34,668 bases of DNA from Calditrichia bacterium. Its GTDB lineage: Bacteria > Calditrichota > Calditrichia > RBG-13-44-9 > J075. Of this stretch, positions 15,788 through 25,497 are shown piece after piece. The position numbers and the translations under genes are program-made. Location of the stretch: contig JANQQU010000009.1 in assembly GCA_028284905.1 (NCBI GenBank), positions 1 through 34,668 of the forward strand, in the 5' to 3' direction. The notes under the pieces are model-generated. The model did no database searches, was not told the origin of the DNA, and saw only the letters and a program-made list of their open reading frames with translations. How positions within the stretch are numbered: position 1 is the stretch's first letter; the number at the start of each line of letters is the position of its first letter.

Positions 15788-15815
15788 TGTAAATACTCAT
15801 ATAGATCTTCATAAT

Positions 15816-17684
15816 CTACATCTTCCCACTTTTCGTTCCATCATCGGCAATATCCGGTGCTTCCGGTGCGGTGGGGGCCCCGGCAGCGCCGCCGCTGTTC
15901 AGGTAAACCATCTGGCCATTGATATAAACCCCGGCCGGGCCGATGCTGATAAAATTGCCGGAAGCCTTCAGGGAAATTTCCATGCCGGCTTCTATGACGA
16001 TTTTTTGTCCGGCTTTTATGGAAATGGTTTGCCCCACTTCTTCATTGCGATTGCCCTCTACTTTCAGGTGTTTATCGCCCTTTACCGCTTCTTTCTGATT
16101 TGCCTCTACTACCAGATGCCGCTCGTTGCCGACCCATTCCCGTGCGTCATTTAACACCCGTTGGTCAAAGTCGTGCTGGGCATGGATGAAGATCTGCTCA
16201 CTGCCTTTTTTATCTTCAAAACGCAGCTCATTAAAACCACCATGTCCTTTCGAGCTATCCGACTTGATCGCACTTTTCGTCTGTTCGGCGGGCAGCTCGT
16301 AGGGCGGCATCTGTTGAGCATTGTAAACCCGCCCGGTAATGATCGGCCGGTCCGGATCGCCTTCGAGAAAATCAACAATTACTTCCTGGCCGATGCGGGG
16401 AATAAAAATCACGCCCCACTTTTTCCCTGCCCAGTTTTGGGAGACCCGCACCCAGCAGGAGCTGTTTTCATCGGATTTTCCTTCGCGGTCCCAGTGAAAC
16501 TGCACCTTTACCCGCCCATATTGATCCACCCAGATTTCTTCATCGGACGGCCCAACCACCACCGCTGTTTGTACACCACGCACAAACGGTTTTGAGGTTA
16601 AACTGGCCGGCCGGTACGGCACTGTAAAAGGAATACAGGTAAATTCATTCCGATAGGAAAATCCATCCCCAAAAGGATTAGCGGACGGGGCATAACTGTT
16701 TTCCAGGGCAACATGACGGATCGCCGTGAGCAGGTAAGTCGCATTCATGTCATTGCGGTAGTGGTCGAACAAGTCGAAGCGATAACCGGCGCTAAACGCC
16801 CGGCAATTGCTGCTGCCATTGATAGTTATCCCCGGTGCTTCTGTTTCTTCTATTCGCACCTTAATCAGATTATCCCCATCGGCTTTTTGTTGATAATTCC
16901 CGGGATAATCATAAACCTCGTATTGACTGTTATTGCTGCCAGTACCGGTAATATTAGCCTGCAGTTTATTGGTGGGCATTTCGAAGTTATAATCCCGCAA
17001 AGCTATTTTTCCAGAGCGCATGCTCTGCAATATTTCCCAGCCCTGAACCACATCTTCCTTTAATGCGCCATCCCCGCTAGTTTGATAACGGGCCCGGGGC
17101 TGCCCGTTGCAGGGCTGATGGATGTTCGGCGAATTGGCCAGCACCATAATATGTTTATCAGCACTATGCTCAAAAAAATAGTAAATGCCCTCTTCTTCCA
17201 TCAAGCGGGAGATAAAATTGAAATCCGATTCCCGGTATTGCACGCAATAGTCTCGTTTACGAAAGCTGCCGTGCAGTTCATTGCGAAAATCACTAAAGCC
17301 CATATCGGAGAAGACTTTCTCGATAATGTCCGGTGCAGTCATTTTCTGGAAAATGCGACAGTTGGCATTGAGGGTCAGGAACCAGGTCCAGGGAACCATT
17401 TCTGCAGTGTAATGGGTGAGTTCCTGATTGCTGCCGCCCTGGGTAAATCGACTGATAAAGCCGTTAAAAAAGCGTTGACTCCCATCATTCAATTCTACGG
17501 TAATGGTTACATTCTGGCTGAGAATGGCCGAATAATCTATTTTCGGATTTAAGGACAACAGGTCCAATTTGAAATTGAACAAATGAGAGATGGCTTCTTC
17601 GCCATTAAATCCTTGTAGCAACAAGGTGTCTTTTCCCAGCGGGGTTTTTATTTTAATAAGACGGGTTTCTTGAGTATAGTTCAC
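15816..17684 (-). CDS. vgrG: VgrG spike protein (TssI)
   Basis: VgrG forms the trimeric spike at the tip of the Hcp tube. I chose the GTG at 17684 (622 residues), because AAGGAGAG ends about 4 bases upstream and the protein then begins VNYTQETRLIKIKTPLG, the normal VgrG start. The longer frame would run 80 bases into the preceding gene. From this start, residues ~1-350 are the gp27-like part (ESDFNFISRLMEEEGIYYFF near 152-171). An OB-fold follows at ~387-450 (YGRVKVQFHWDREG; CWVRVSQNWAG; GVIFIPRIGQEVIVDFLEGD). A repetitive beta-needle runs from ~480 to 590. The chain stops about 35 residues after the needle, so this VgrG has no toxin extension. Confidence 0.95.
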   Translation of the reverse strand: MNYTQETRLIKIKTPLGKDTLLLQGFNGEEAISHLFNFKLDLLSLNPKIDYSAILSQNVTITVELNDGSQRFFNGFISRFTQGGSNQELTHYTAEMVPWTWFLTLNANCRIFQKMTAPDIIEKVFSDMGFSDFRNELHGSFRKRDYCVQYRESDFNFISRLMEEEGIYYFFEHSADKHIMVLANSPNIHQPCNGQPRARYQTSGDGALKEDVVQGWEILQSMRSGKIALRDYNFEMPTNKLQANITGTGSNNSQYEVYDYPGNYQQKADGDNLIKVRIEETEAPGITINGSSNCRAFSAGYRFDLFDHYRNDMNATYLLTAIRHVALENSYAPSANPFGDGFSYRNEFTCIPFTVPYRPASLTSKPFVRGVQTAVVVGPSDEEIWVDQYGRVKVQFHWDREGKSDENSSCWVRVSQNWAGKKWGVIFIPRIGQEVIVDFLEGDPDRPIITGRVYNAQQMPPYELPAEQTKSAIKSDSSKGHGGFNELRFEDKKGSEQIFIHAQHDFDQRVLNDAREWVGNERHLVVEANQKEAVKGDKHLKVEGNRNEEVGQTISIKAGQKIVIEAGMEISLKASGNFISIGPAGVYINGQMVYLNSGGAAGAPTAPEAPDIADDGTKSGKM

Positions 17685-17687
17685 ATT

Positions 17688-17695
17688 CTCTCCTT
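17688..17695 (-). promoter_or_regulatory. Ribosome binding site that fixes the vgrG start
   Basis: Read on the minus strand, this is AAGGAGAG, followed by AAT and then GTG at 17684. It overlaps the stop codon of the upstream gene by one base. It is the best reason to prefer the GTG over the ATG at 17774. Confidence 0.7.
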
Positions 17696-18264
17696 TATAC
17701 GGTATCCACACGCAAAAACTCGATACCATTATCGTCAAAAGGTTTGGAGAAATCCAAATGTCCCCGATCGGCAAATGCTTCTAGATCTGCGCTGCCTGGC
17801 TGAATGAATAGATCAAAAGGAACTGGTCTGCCTGGAATTCGTTCTAGTTTACGTTTTGCGATGATATTACCATATGCGTCAAATTTGCAAAGTTCTTGTT
17901 GCCAACTGACACCTCGATTTCCCAAACCAATAGACATGGTACCGCGTGAACGATTGCCGTTTCGATAACCCCTGGTTTTTATTTTGACAAAAATTGCATA
18001 ATGGCCAATGTACCTAACATAAATTAATTGCCAGCCGCCTTCGGGGCCATATGGGTGTTTTTCTGCTAAGAGAAATCGCAACCTTCGCAAAGCGTGATTC
18101 ATATCGTTTAAGTCAGAAAATCTTGGGGCTCCGGTTGAACGGTTAATTATTTCCCCTAATAATTGAAACCGGACAAATCGTTGGGCTCGCTCCAAATAAG
18201 AAAATTCTGGCCCGTTACCTTCTATTATTTTCGGAGTCCATTTCCGTGAGGTTTCTTCAGACAT
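17695..18264 (-). CDS. Hypothetical VgrG-linked protein, possible cargo effector
   Basis: This 189-residue protein ends 10 bases before the vgrG start. The family is not recognised. It has an N-terminal helical part (LERAQRFVRFQLLGEIINR; NHALRRLRFLLAEKH). A beta-rich basic core follows (WQLIYVRYIGHYAIFVKIKT, GYRNGNRSRGTMSIGL). The end contains GHLDFSKPFDDNGI. The core and the His/Asp-rich end resemble the layout of polymorphic-toxin tails, but no catalytic set can be named. The gene looks somewhat AT-richer than vgrG, as is common for exchangeable cargo. It could be an effector or an adaptor. No secretion signal or membrane segment was seen. Confidence 0.6.
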   Translation of the reverse strand: MSEETSRKWTPKIIEGNGPEFSYLERAQRFVRFQLLGEIINRSTGAPRFSDLNDMNHALRRLRFLLAEKHPYGPEGGWQLIYVRYIGHYAIFVKIKTRGYRNGNRSRGTMSIGLGNRGVSWQQELCKFDAYGNIIAKRKLERIPGRPVPFDLFIQPGSADLEAFADRGHLDFSKPFDDNGIEFLRVDTV

Positions 18265-18310
18265 TTATTATCCTCTATTTCTATCTATGGATTTTTTTAA
18301 AAATGAAAAA

Positions 18311-18709
18311 TTAGTCACCGCGATACTTCATCCACCCATGGGTGGCGTTAATCGACGCACCTAAGCCTGTTGACCAACCTACACCATTAATTTTCAAGCC
18401 TGCAGCCGGACCAGTAATGAAGTCCATATCCATCCCACCGACACCAACGACAAGATTCGCCGATGCAGCTTTAACTATGACATACCCATGGAAGTCTTTT
18501 ATGCTAGCATTTGACTGAAATGCCGTCCAGCTGGAAACGCCTTGCGCACCACCTGCTTTGAAACCCACGCCAAAATCTGCGCCAAAAAGGGTGTAGTAAG
18601 CACTTGCCCCGGTATCAATTTCCTGGATTTCGAAGGTTGTTGCACTACCACCGACAAATACTGAAAGCCCACCTGCCGCGATTGTTCGAATTTGATATTT
18701 CTTCTTCAT
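18311..18709 (-). CDS. Glycine-rich hypothetical protein between clpV and vgrG
   Basis: This 132-residue protein is unusually rich in Gly, Ala and small residues. A short basic start (MKKKYQIRTIAAGG) is followed by alternating beta-like segments (LSVFVGGSATTFEI, GADFGVGFKAGGAQGVS, ANLVVGVGGMDMDF, GVGWSTGLGASI). It is not a clear signal peptide, because no long hydrophobic run or cleavage site is seen. AGAGGAAG lies about 6 bases before the ATG. Position between clpV and vgrG suggests spike-linked cargo or an accessory protein. The pattern would also suit a beta-barrel or membrane-inserting protein, but that is speculation. Confidence 0.65.
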   Translation of the reverse strand: MKKKYQIRTIAAGGLSVFVGGSATTFEIQEIDTGASAYYTLFGADFGVGFKAGGAQGVSSWTAFQSNASIKDFHGYVIVKAASANLVVGVGGMDMDFITGPAAGLKINGVGWSTGLGASINATHGWMKYRGD

Positions 18710-18726
18710 AAATCTTCCTCTGATAA

Positions 18727-21351
18727 TTATCTGATTTCAAACTGAAATGAATTTTCATTTGAGATAGAAACATGAACCGTGGAAATTGATTCTCCTTCAC
18801 CGAGCTTCGCCAGAAATGCATCGGAAATCTCCGGAAGTAAACTTCGTGTGAGAATATGATCCACATTCCGCGCACCAGTTTCCACCTCCGTGCAGCGGGC
18901 AGCGATCAGATCGGCTACCGCATCGTCGTAGCTAAATTCGATCTGGCGGTTCTCCAGAAGGCGTTCGCGGATGCGTGCCAGCTCCAGATGAGTAATTTTT
19001 TTCATCACATCATCTGAAATCGGAAAGTACGGGACGACATTCAGGCGACCGAGAAAGGCCGGCTCAAAGACTTTCAGTAAATCCGGACGGATAATCTCCG
19101 CCAGTTTGTCGGCTGGTGGACAGGTGCTTTCGTCCGCGCACAGCGTCATGATTTTATCCGAAGCGACGTTAGAGGTGAGAAAGATGACTGTATTCTTGAA
19201 ATTAACCAATCGTCCTTCCCCGTCACGCAGTTCACCTTTGTCAAACACCTGGTAGAATAGTTCCCGTACATCGCGATGTGCTTTCTCGATTTCATCGAGG
19301 AGTAGGACGCAGTAGGGATTACGTCGCACCGCTTCCGTCAGAATGCCGCCCTCGCCGAAGCCAACATAGCCAGCTGGCGCTCCCTTCAGGCCGGAAACGG
19401 TGTGCGCTTCCTGGTATTCGGACATGTTAATCGTGACCATCTTCCGTTCCCCGCCGTAAAGCACATCCGCCAGTGTGCGGGCGGTGAGGGTCTTGCCGGT
19501 ACCACTCGGGCCAACCAGCAGAAAAACGCCGACTGGTTTGTTCGGATCTTCCAACCCTGCCCGGGCAGTGCGGATCGATTTTCCGATTAGTGACAGCGCA
19601 GCGGACTGCCCGACAATACTGGCTTCTAAACTACTTTGTAATTCGAGCACTGACTGCACTTCGTCCCCGAGCATCTTACCGACCGGAATACCGGTCCAGT
19701 CCGAAATAATGTCGGCAACAATGCCTGCATCCACATGGGGATACAGCAGCGGTGTTTCCTGCTGGGCCGCTTTCAAATCAGTCGATAGCGTGCTGAATTC
19801 ATTTTGCAAAGACGCTGCTGTTGGATCATCTGCATTAATGGTTTCTATTGTCTCTCGCTTTTCCTGCAGCACTTCGACGAGTGATTTCTCTGTTTCCCAC
19901 TGACTATTCAATGTCGTTAACCGTTTTTGCTGCTGAACTTTCTCCGCGGCGAGGCTATTCAGGCGTTCCCGGTGATCGATGCCGGTTTTACTTTCCCGTT
20001 GTAATATGCGGGTCTCTTCCGCGATGCGATTTAGCTGCCGCTGACAGTCTTCAATCGCCGGTGGCGTAGCGCTATGACCTACTGCAACCCGGGCACAGGC
20101 TGTGTCCAGCACGCCCAAACATTTATCCGGTAACTGGCGACCGCTAATGTAGCGATGGGAGAGTCGGACAGCTGCTTCGACCGCTTCGTCCAGTACTCTG
20201 ACCTGGTGGTGTTTTTCTAGGGTGAGTACCAATCCGCGCATCATGCCAATCGCCTGTGTTTCGGAGGGCTCGGCCACTTTTACCGGCTCGAAACGCCGTT
20301 CCAGGGCTGGGTCTTTCTCGATATACTTTTTAAACTCTCCCCAGGTGGTGGCGGCAATGGTGCGCAGCTCGCCACGCGCCAGCGCCGGTTTCAATAAATT
20401 CGCAGCATCTCCCTGCCCGGCCTGCCCGCCGGCACCTATCAGCGTATGAGCTTCGTCGATAAAGAGGATCACCGGTTGCGGGGAAGATTTCACTTCCTGA
20501 ATGACCGATTTCAAACGATTTTCAAACTCGCCCTTGATGCCGGCACCTGCCTGAAGCTGGGCGAGATCGAGAATGCGAATGAGCACGTTCTGCAAGGCAG
20601 GCGGTACATCGCCTTTGGCGATCCGGAGTGCAAATCCTTCCACTACCGCGGTTTTGCCTACGCCGGCTTCTCCGACCAGAATAGGGTTATTCTTCCGGCG
20701 GCGGGTCAGGATGTCGATCATCTGCCGAATTTCCCAATCGCGCCCTAACACCGGATCGATTTCTCCATTCTGCGCGCGGAAAGTCAAATTGATGGTAAAT
20801 TTATCTAACGCCGGTGTTTTTCGGCTGGTGCCGGCCGGGGCGGTTTCATCGCTGGATGCTGTTTCAGCAACGAAGCCCTCTCCGGAGCCTTTCACAATTT
20901 CGAAAAACTTATTCTGTAAATTCTCAGGCGAGATCAAGGCAAATTCTTCGGAAATTTCCCGGGCGATGCGCTGAAATTTCCCTTCCGTCAACAAGGCAAG
21001 AATGATATAGCCGGAGCGAATTTCATCGCTATCGTAATTAATCGAAGCGGTTGTCCAGCTTTTTTGAATCAATTCCGGAATCCGCGGGGAAAAAGCCGGT
21101 GTGCGGGAGTTGCCGGTTTTCAGGCGATCCAGGGCATTCTGCAAGTCCTGCAACACCCGGGAAGCATTCACCCCAAAATGATTGAATATCAGGGTGATAT
21201 CCGTCAGGGGATTTTCAAAGAGCTTCATGAACCAGTGCTCTATTTCCACATCATAATGGGTGCGGCTTAAGCAGAGACCGGCGGCCGATTCCAGGGATTG
21301 CCGGCAAGTGTCGTTTAGTTTTCCGATTAAAGCTTTTAAGTTAATATTCAT
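18727..21351 (-). CDS. clpV: T6SS AAA+ unfoldase ClpV (TssH)
   Basis: ClpV takes apart the contracted TssB/TssC sheath so the machine can fire again. The 874-residue protein has the full layout: ClpN-like N-domain (~1-155), first AAA+ domain with Walker A GEAGVGKT (227-234) and Walker [10 protein letters not shown] (294-302), middle coiled coil (~430-505), second AAA+ domain with Walker A GPSGTGKT (614-621) and Walker [11 protein letters not shown] (681-690), and a ClpB D2-small C-terminus. Length fits ClpV rather than a general ClpB. It is preceded by tssG with a 128-base gap and by GGAGAG before the ATG. The longer gap suggests a separate ribosome loading or promoter site. Confidence 0.96.
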   Translation of the reverse strand: MNINLKALIGKLNDTCRQSLESAAGLCLSRTHYDVEIEHWFMKLFENPLTDITLIFNHFGVNASRVLQDLQNALDRLKTGNSRTPAFSPRIPELIQKSWTTASINYDSDEIRSGYIILALLTEGKFQRIAREISEEFALISPENLQNKFFEIVKGSGEGFVAETASSDETAPAGTSRKTPALDKFTINLTFRAQNGEIDPVLGRDWEIRQMIDILTRRRKNNPILVGEAGVGKTAVVEGFALRIAKGDVPPALQNVLIRILDLAQLQAGAGIKGEFENRLKSVIQEVKSSPQPVILFIDEAHTLIGAGGQAGQGDAANLLKPALARGELRTIAATTWGEFKKYIEKDPALERRFEPVKVAEPSETQAIGMMRGLVLTLEKHHQVRVLDEAVEAAVRLSHRYISGRQLPDKCLGVLDTACARVAVGHSATPPAIEDCQRQLNRIAEETRILQRESKTGIDHRERLNSLAAEKVQQQKRLTTLNSQWETEKSLVEVLQEKRETIETINADDPTAASLQNEFSTLSTDLKAAQQETPLLYPHVDAGIVADIISDWTGIPVGKMLGDEVQSVLELQSSLEASIVGQSAALSLIGKSIRTARAGLEDPNKPVGVFLLVGPSGTGKTLTARTLADVLYGGERKMVTINMSEYQEAHTVSGLKGAPAGYVGFGEGGILTEAVRRNPYCVLLLDEIEKAHRDVRELFYQVFDKGELRDGEGRLVNFKNTVIFLTSNVASDKIMTLCADESTCPPADKLAEIIRPDLLKVFEPAFLGRLNVVPYFPISDDVMKKITHLELARIRERLLENRQIEFSYDDAVADLIAARCTEVETGARNVDHILTRSLLPEISDAFLAKLGEGESISTVHVSISNENSFQFEIR

Positions 21352-21479
21352 ATCTAAACTCTCCGTTTAGCGAAACATTGTTTTTTATGCGAGGCTGCCT
21401 GCCAGCAAAATCCAAAGACGGAGTTTCCATCACGTAAACTGGCAAATGACAGTTAAATGCTATAGGGCGTTAGCGGGAA

Positions 21480-22502
21480 TTATCTCTCAACTGAAAAAAT
21501 AATATCTTGAACATCTTCTTTCAGCGGCCGGGTTTTCAACCAGGCGTCTCTGCCCAGGCGAGGATGCATATTGCTCCCTTTATTAAGGATACACAGCGGC
21601 ACTTCGTCTCTTTTAAGAATGAGTTGAATGTCGAAGGATAATTCCTCCCCAACAGCAAAACGGGTGATATCGACAAGCGATTGATAGTACTTTCCCTGCG
21701 GCATCAGGTCGTTAAATTGCTGTAAATCTAGCGGACCGAAGATGATCCGGAATTTGGACTGAATATGCCAGGAGGCGTTGCCGAGCATCATACCATCTGC
21801 CAGGGACTCCCCGGAATTGCCGCTGTCTAACCCCGATTGGGATGCCTGCGCTAACGTTAACCACTGACCGCAAAACTGCTGAATTTTTATCGGCAGCTGA
21901 AAAACTTCCCGCAGCAGATATTTCAGGGAAACCGCTGAGCGAGGCTGCCGGGCCAGTAATCCGGCAAAAAAGGGCAGAATTTCATCGGGAATCACCGACC
22001 TTTTCTGGAGGCCCGGTGTACCGAGGCCGATTAAAGAAAATAGCGCCCGGGAAGCAGGTTGACCATATTTTTCATCCTCGCCATAATGCAGGTGATTTTT
22101 TAGCCAGGCCCGGTAAAAAAACGATACCAGGCGATGGTTAAATACATCGAGAAATGCCTGCAGGGCATGATCCCTGTCCCGCCGACGTTCCTGTAATAAT
22201 GCGGTGTAGTGCAGCGGCAAAGCCCCGGCGATCCCCGTTAATCCGAGAAAATTAACCAGCAGCTCTTTTTGCCCGTCTTCAGTCTCGGCAATCTCATAAA
22301 TTTCACTGGCCTGGAAGTCCAGGGTGGGGCGGGTTTTAAAGCGGATCGCTTCCCGCTCCGGATTGTGATTACTACCAACCGCTTCCCGCTCCGGATGTAA
22401 CGCTTCCAGCAGGCGAATCGCCTGGAAAAAACGAAACCGGGGGCTGTTCCGATATAATTCCTTTTTTACAGGAGGATTTTTTCTCCAATGCGTGGCGACC
22501 AT
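21480..22502 (-). CDS. tssG: T6SS baseplate protein TssG
   Basis: This 340-residue TssG (ImpH/VasB, DUF1305) is part of the TssE-F-G-K baseplate wedge. The family start PRFRFFQAIRLLE is at residues 21-33. The conserved LPLHYTALLQERRRDRDHA, FLDVFNHR and FFYRAWLKN strings follow. The ATG lies inside the end of tssF (37-base overlap), which is common for this pair and implies translational coupling. Both reading frames keep family motifs through the overlap, so neither end is likely to be wrong. Confidence 0.94.
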   Translation of the reverse strand: MVATHWRKNPPVKKELYRNSPRFRFFQAIRLLEALHPEREAVGSNHNPEREAIRFKTRPTLDFQASEIYEIAETEDGQKELLVNFLGLTGIAGALPLHYTALLQERRRDRDHALQAFLDVFNHRLVSFFYRAWLKNHLHYGEDEKYGQPASRALFSLIGLGTPGLQKRSVIPDEILPFFAGLLARQPRSAVSLKYLLREVFQLPIKIQQFCGQWLTLAQASQSGLDSGNSGESLADGMMLGNASWHIQSKFRIIFGPLDLQQFNDLMPQGKYYQSLVDITRFAVGEELSFDIQLILKRDEVPLCILNKGSNMHPRLGRDAWLKTRPLKEDVQDIIFSVER

Positions 22503-24307
22503 ATCTTTAACGGTCCTTTCTTTTGAGCGTTGCGCTGTTTACTGGTGACGGCCAACTGGCAAAAAGAATTGATGGATACATACAGGCTGAGAAAACGGTT
22601 CAGCACCGAAGCAAATAAATACATCCCGCTGCCGACAAACATCTCTTCATCCAAAATCAAGTCCACCCCAAGACCGCGGGCGATTGCTGCGCCATTTTCG
22701 GTCATTACCCGGTGTACCACCGGTTTACTGTGGATGCCGGCAATACCGGTAATTTGCTGTTGGGTAATTGCCGAATCAGTAAAGTCATACAATTTCAAAA
22801 TTTCCTGCAAAGCATGCTTGCCATCTTCGCCATCTGTCAGGGAGAGGTAGTTCAGGGAAAGATGGGAAATCAGTTTCCATTGTGCGGCACTGCCCAGCGC
22901 GGGCCGGCGGGTTGGTGTCGGTTTGCTGACGCACTGGATTCTCGTCACCGGCGTTGCCCCTTCCAGTTCGAAATCTCCCTGCGGATCCTGGAAAGGTAGT
23001 AATATGGGTAAATCGCGATTGGTGCAGGTGGTTTCTACTGTTAAGGTCTCCTCGGTGATTTCGGCTGTTTGAAAATCCAGGTTCACCAGGGAGAGGAAAA
23101 CATCGCTGCCGCTTAAATTTGCCACAGTCACCGGTTTGCGCACGGCATGCCAGAATACCGGACTGCTTAAGCCTGCATCATCAAAAGTATGGCGATAGGC
23201 GTAAAAAGGAGGATACTCGCGTGGCGTATCCAGGTAGGGCGCGCTGCTGGTCACCCGGTCGATAGAATAGATCTCCATCGCTGGTTGCCGCCGCAGATCC
23301 GCAATCAGCTGATACTCGGACTTGGTGTGATCGACATTCACCGGCTCAGCAATTTTTTTAAATAGATTGACGGCCGGTACGCAATTGAGTTGAAACTGCG
23401 CTTCGCCAATATTGCCATCGCGGGGCAGCGGCCGGTCGAAGTAAAAGATCAGTTCGCAGTGCGGTGATTCTCCAAAAGTCGCCGGCCATTGCGGTAGTCG
23501 ACAATCGAGGAAGAGAAATTTTTCCGGAAATGTAAAATATTCCTGAATCAACCGGTAACCGGGAAATGAGTGCCGGGGATAATCCAGTAAGCCCTCATCT
23601 TCGCGGAATCCCACCGGTTGCAAACATTGCTTATTCAGAATGACTTTTTCCCGGGCATCATTCTCCGCGCCATTGCTGAATTCTACCCGTACAGTGTTGT
23701 TAAACAGCATCTCGTATAAATCGTATGCCAGGTGGGTGTCGCTGCCGAGATAAAACCGTAAGTTTTTAAGAGAGAGCTCGGAAAAATTGCTGCCGCCGAG
23801 TGACTTTAAATTTATTTTTAAGGCGGACTGCGCATGGGAGGGCCAGCGGGTTTGCCGGCTCGGTTCATGTTTGGATACGCCTGCCACCTCAATCGGCCAG
23901 AGTGTGGTCGGATAGGCGGTGCGGAACTGGCAAGGCGTTCCATTGATCGGTTTGGAATATAATTGACTATGGCGATCGATGGTGTATCCGCTGGTGAGCA
24001 TCCCCTGGTCGGGATCGGCCTGAAACTGGACGATGGTCATCGATGGCACCGGGGCAAGGTAATGGGGGTACAAAACACTCAGCAAAGATTCGGTGACCTG
24101 CGGATAACCATCATCAAGCTTCCGATGAATGCGGGCCGCCAATAATGCAAACCCCTGCAGTAATCTCTCCACATGGGGATCCTGACTGCGTTCATTCTCC
24201 AGGAGCAGGCGGTTGGCGATTTTCGGATATTTCTTAGCAAAATCTTTCGCCATGTGGCGGATATAAGTCAATTCTTTTTCATAATAAGGCAGTAATTCGC
24301 TTAACAT
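22466..24307 (-). CDS. tssF: T6SS baseplate protein TssF
   Basis: This 613-residue TssF (ImpG/VasA, DUF879) has the typical start LLPYYEKELTYIR (residues 5-17), DPHVERLLQGFA, YPHYLAPVPSM and a C-terminus of WSPRIGEKILL. TssF forms the body of the baseplate wedge around the hub. Its ATG overlaps the tssE stop by one base (TAATG). Length and ends match the family; nothing appears to be missing. Confidence 0.95.
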   Translation of the reverse strand: MLSELLPYYEKELTYIRHMAKDFAKKYPKIANRLLLENERSQDPHVERLLQGFALLAARIHRKLDDGYPQVTESLLSVLYPHYLAPVPSMTIVQFQADPDQGMLTSGYTIDRHSQLYSKPINGTPCQFRTAYPTTLWPIEVAGVSKHEPSRQTRWPSHAQSALKINLKSLGGSNFSELSLKNLRFYLGSDTHLAYDLYEMLFNNTVRVEFSNGAENDAREKVILNKQCLQPVGFREDEGLLDYPRHSFPGYRLIQEYFTFPEKFLFLDCRLPQWPATFGESPHCELIFYFDRPLPRDGNIGEAQFQLNCVPAVNLFKKIAEPVNVDHTKSEYQLIADLRRQPAMEIYSIDRVTSSAPYLDTPREYPPFYAYRHTFDDAGLSSPVFWHAVRKPVTVANLSGSDVFLSLVNLDFQTAEITEETLTVETTCTNRDLPILLPFQDPQGDFELEGATPVTRIQCVSKPTPTRRPALGSAAQWKLISHLSLNYLSLTDGEDGKHALQEILKLYDFTDSAITQQQITGIAGIHSKPVVHRVMTENGAAIARGLGVDLILDEEMFVGSGMYLFASVLNRFLSLYVSINSFCQLAVTSKQRNAQKKGPLKIWSPRIGEKILL

Positions 24308-24816
24308 TAATTGGCTCCCTGCACTTTATATGTGCCGCTATCCAGTTCCAGTTGCGTGTCGAAAACCACTCGTTCCGGTGCCGGTTCTATCATTAAAACG
24401 CCTTCAATGGTAAACTGCATGGTTTTGCGGTGGCCTTCTTCAACATCAGCTGTTGAGACAAGGACCCGCACCTGCTTTAAGCGTGGCTCAAACAAACGAA
24501 TATTGTCTTCAATCATCCGGGTTAAACGGTTTTGGTCGAAGCGGTTCTGGCGGTTGAAAACACTCAAGTCCGGCAAGCCATAGGCGAGAATCGATTGCCG
24601 TGCTTCCGGGTAGATTTCGGGAATTTCCTCGATAATATCCCGGCGGTAATTCAGCAAATCTTCCAGATCCTGCCGGATTAATTCCAGATAAGCGGGGAAA
24701 TCGACTGCTTTTGCTTCCGCTTCCCAGGAAATATCCGGTTGATCATCGATCAGTCGATCGAGCACCGAGGGCAACAGTTTCTTTTTGACGGCGGTTTTCA
24801 GCATAAGAACTTTCAC
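24307..24816 (-). CDS. tssE: T6SS baseplate protein TssE (gp25-like)
   Basis: This 169-residue TssE joins the baseplate to the sheath and resembles phage T4 gp25. Family features seen are QDLEDLLNYRR (49-59), where the Glu is the conserved sheath-initiation residue, YGLPDLS (79-85) and FEPRLKQVRVLV (109-120). Its stop overlaps the tssF start. It follows hcp by 64 bases that contain a hairpin (24847-24866). Confidence 0.94.
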   Translation of the reverse strand: MKVLMLKTAVKKKLLPSVLDRLIDDQPDISWEAEAKAVDFPAYLELIRQDLEDLLNYRRDIIEEIPEIYPEARQSILAYGLPDLSVFNRQNRFDQNRLTRMIEDNIRLFEPRLKQVRVLVSTADVEEGHRKTMQFTIEGVLMIEPAPERVVFDTQLELDSGTYKVQGAN

Positions 24817-24846
24817 AGATTGTTAGTATTTAAATATTTCAATTCC

Positions 24847-24866
24847 CGGAGAGAATGCACTCTCCG
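24847..24866 (-). terminator. Hairpin downstream of hcp (attenuator or mRNA-end stabiliser)
   Basis: CGGAGAG (24847-24853) and CTCTCCG (24860-24866) form a perfect 7-base stem with a 6-base loop, 15 bases after the hcp stop. In the direction of transcription it is followed by AT-rich DNA without a clean T-run, so partial termination or 3'-end protection of abundant hcp mRNA is more likely than full termination. Confidence 0.4.
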
Positions 24867-24880
24867 AGAATCGCAATGGA

Positions 24881-25378
24881 TTAACCACCAGCGTTGGTGT
24901 GCAAATCCCAATAGGCAGCAACATCACCTTTGGGGGTACCGGCTTTGTGGTCCATCTCGGTGTACGTCCACTCAATTTTACCATAATTGAGAGAAACTTC
25001 TTCCAGAGGCAGGGTTTCATTCCCCTTGGAGCTGCCACCCGGTCGCACACTGGTAATGATGACATCACTTAATTTGTATTGCATATAGCGCTGCTTGTCG
25101 CCGCCAGCCCGGCACAGATCCACCAGCACTTCCGGGATATGAGTACCGTTGCAACAATACAGATTAAGTTTCGGGGTTGCTTTATCCAGCGTTTTCACAA
25201 TGGAAAACTCCTGATGCTCGCAACGCTCCGCAGAACGGGATCCGCCACTGCTGACCGAGCCGCTGCCGGGCTGAAAAACACCGTGGCTATAGGACAAAAT
25301 CTCAATCCACTCGGCATGCTGGTCATCAGTACTTTCACCTGTGATATCCTGGATTTTGACAAATGCATCAAAGGCCAT
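24881..25378 (-). CDS. hcp: T6SS tube protein Hcp (TssD)
   Basis: This 165-residue Hcp stacks as hexameric rings to form the inner tube. Family features are AFDAFVKIQDITGES at the start, the Ser/Gly-rich loop GSGSVSSGGSRS, EFSIVKTLDKATPKL, MQYKLSDVIITSVRPGG and LEEVSLNYGKIEWTY. It has a near-perfect AAGGAGGT Shine-Dalgarno about 6 bases before the ATG, the strongest in the window, which fits the high output needed. A 119-base gap separates it from tssC upstream. Confidence 0.96.
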   Translation of the reverse strand: MAFDAFVKIQDITGESTDDQHAEWIEILSYSHGVFQPGSGSVSSGGSRSAERCEHQEFSIVKTLDKATPKLNLYCCNGTHIPEVLVDLCRAGGDKQRYMQYKLSDVIITSVRPGGSSKGNETLPLEEVSLNYGKIEWTYTEMDHKAGTPKGDVAAYWDLHTNAGG

Positions 25379-25497
25379 GGGATACCTCCTTGTTAATTTA
25401 GTGATTGGTTATTGTATCCGTTTAATTCGGACAAACTGACACGTCTATTTAGTTTTAGTAGGGACGCATTCATTTTATTCTCTCAATGAAACCGGAA

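Noticed and set aside
15672-17552. Long plus-strand frames opposite vgrG
   Set aside because: These are antisense shadows of a GC-balanced conserved gene. They lack family motifs and ribosome binding sites.
17685-17774. Longer vgrG reading frame starting at ATG 17774
   Set aside because: It overlaps the upstream gene by 80 bases and its extra 30 residues do not resemble VgrG. The GTG at 17684 has a strong ribosome binding site and the normal VgrG N-terminus.
24847-24866. Full intrinsic terminator after hcp
   Set aside because: The stem is good but no T-run follows, and tssE, tssF and tssG lie directly downstream and need the same transcript. It is kept only as a possible attenuator or stabiliser.
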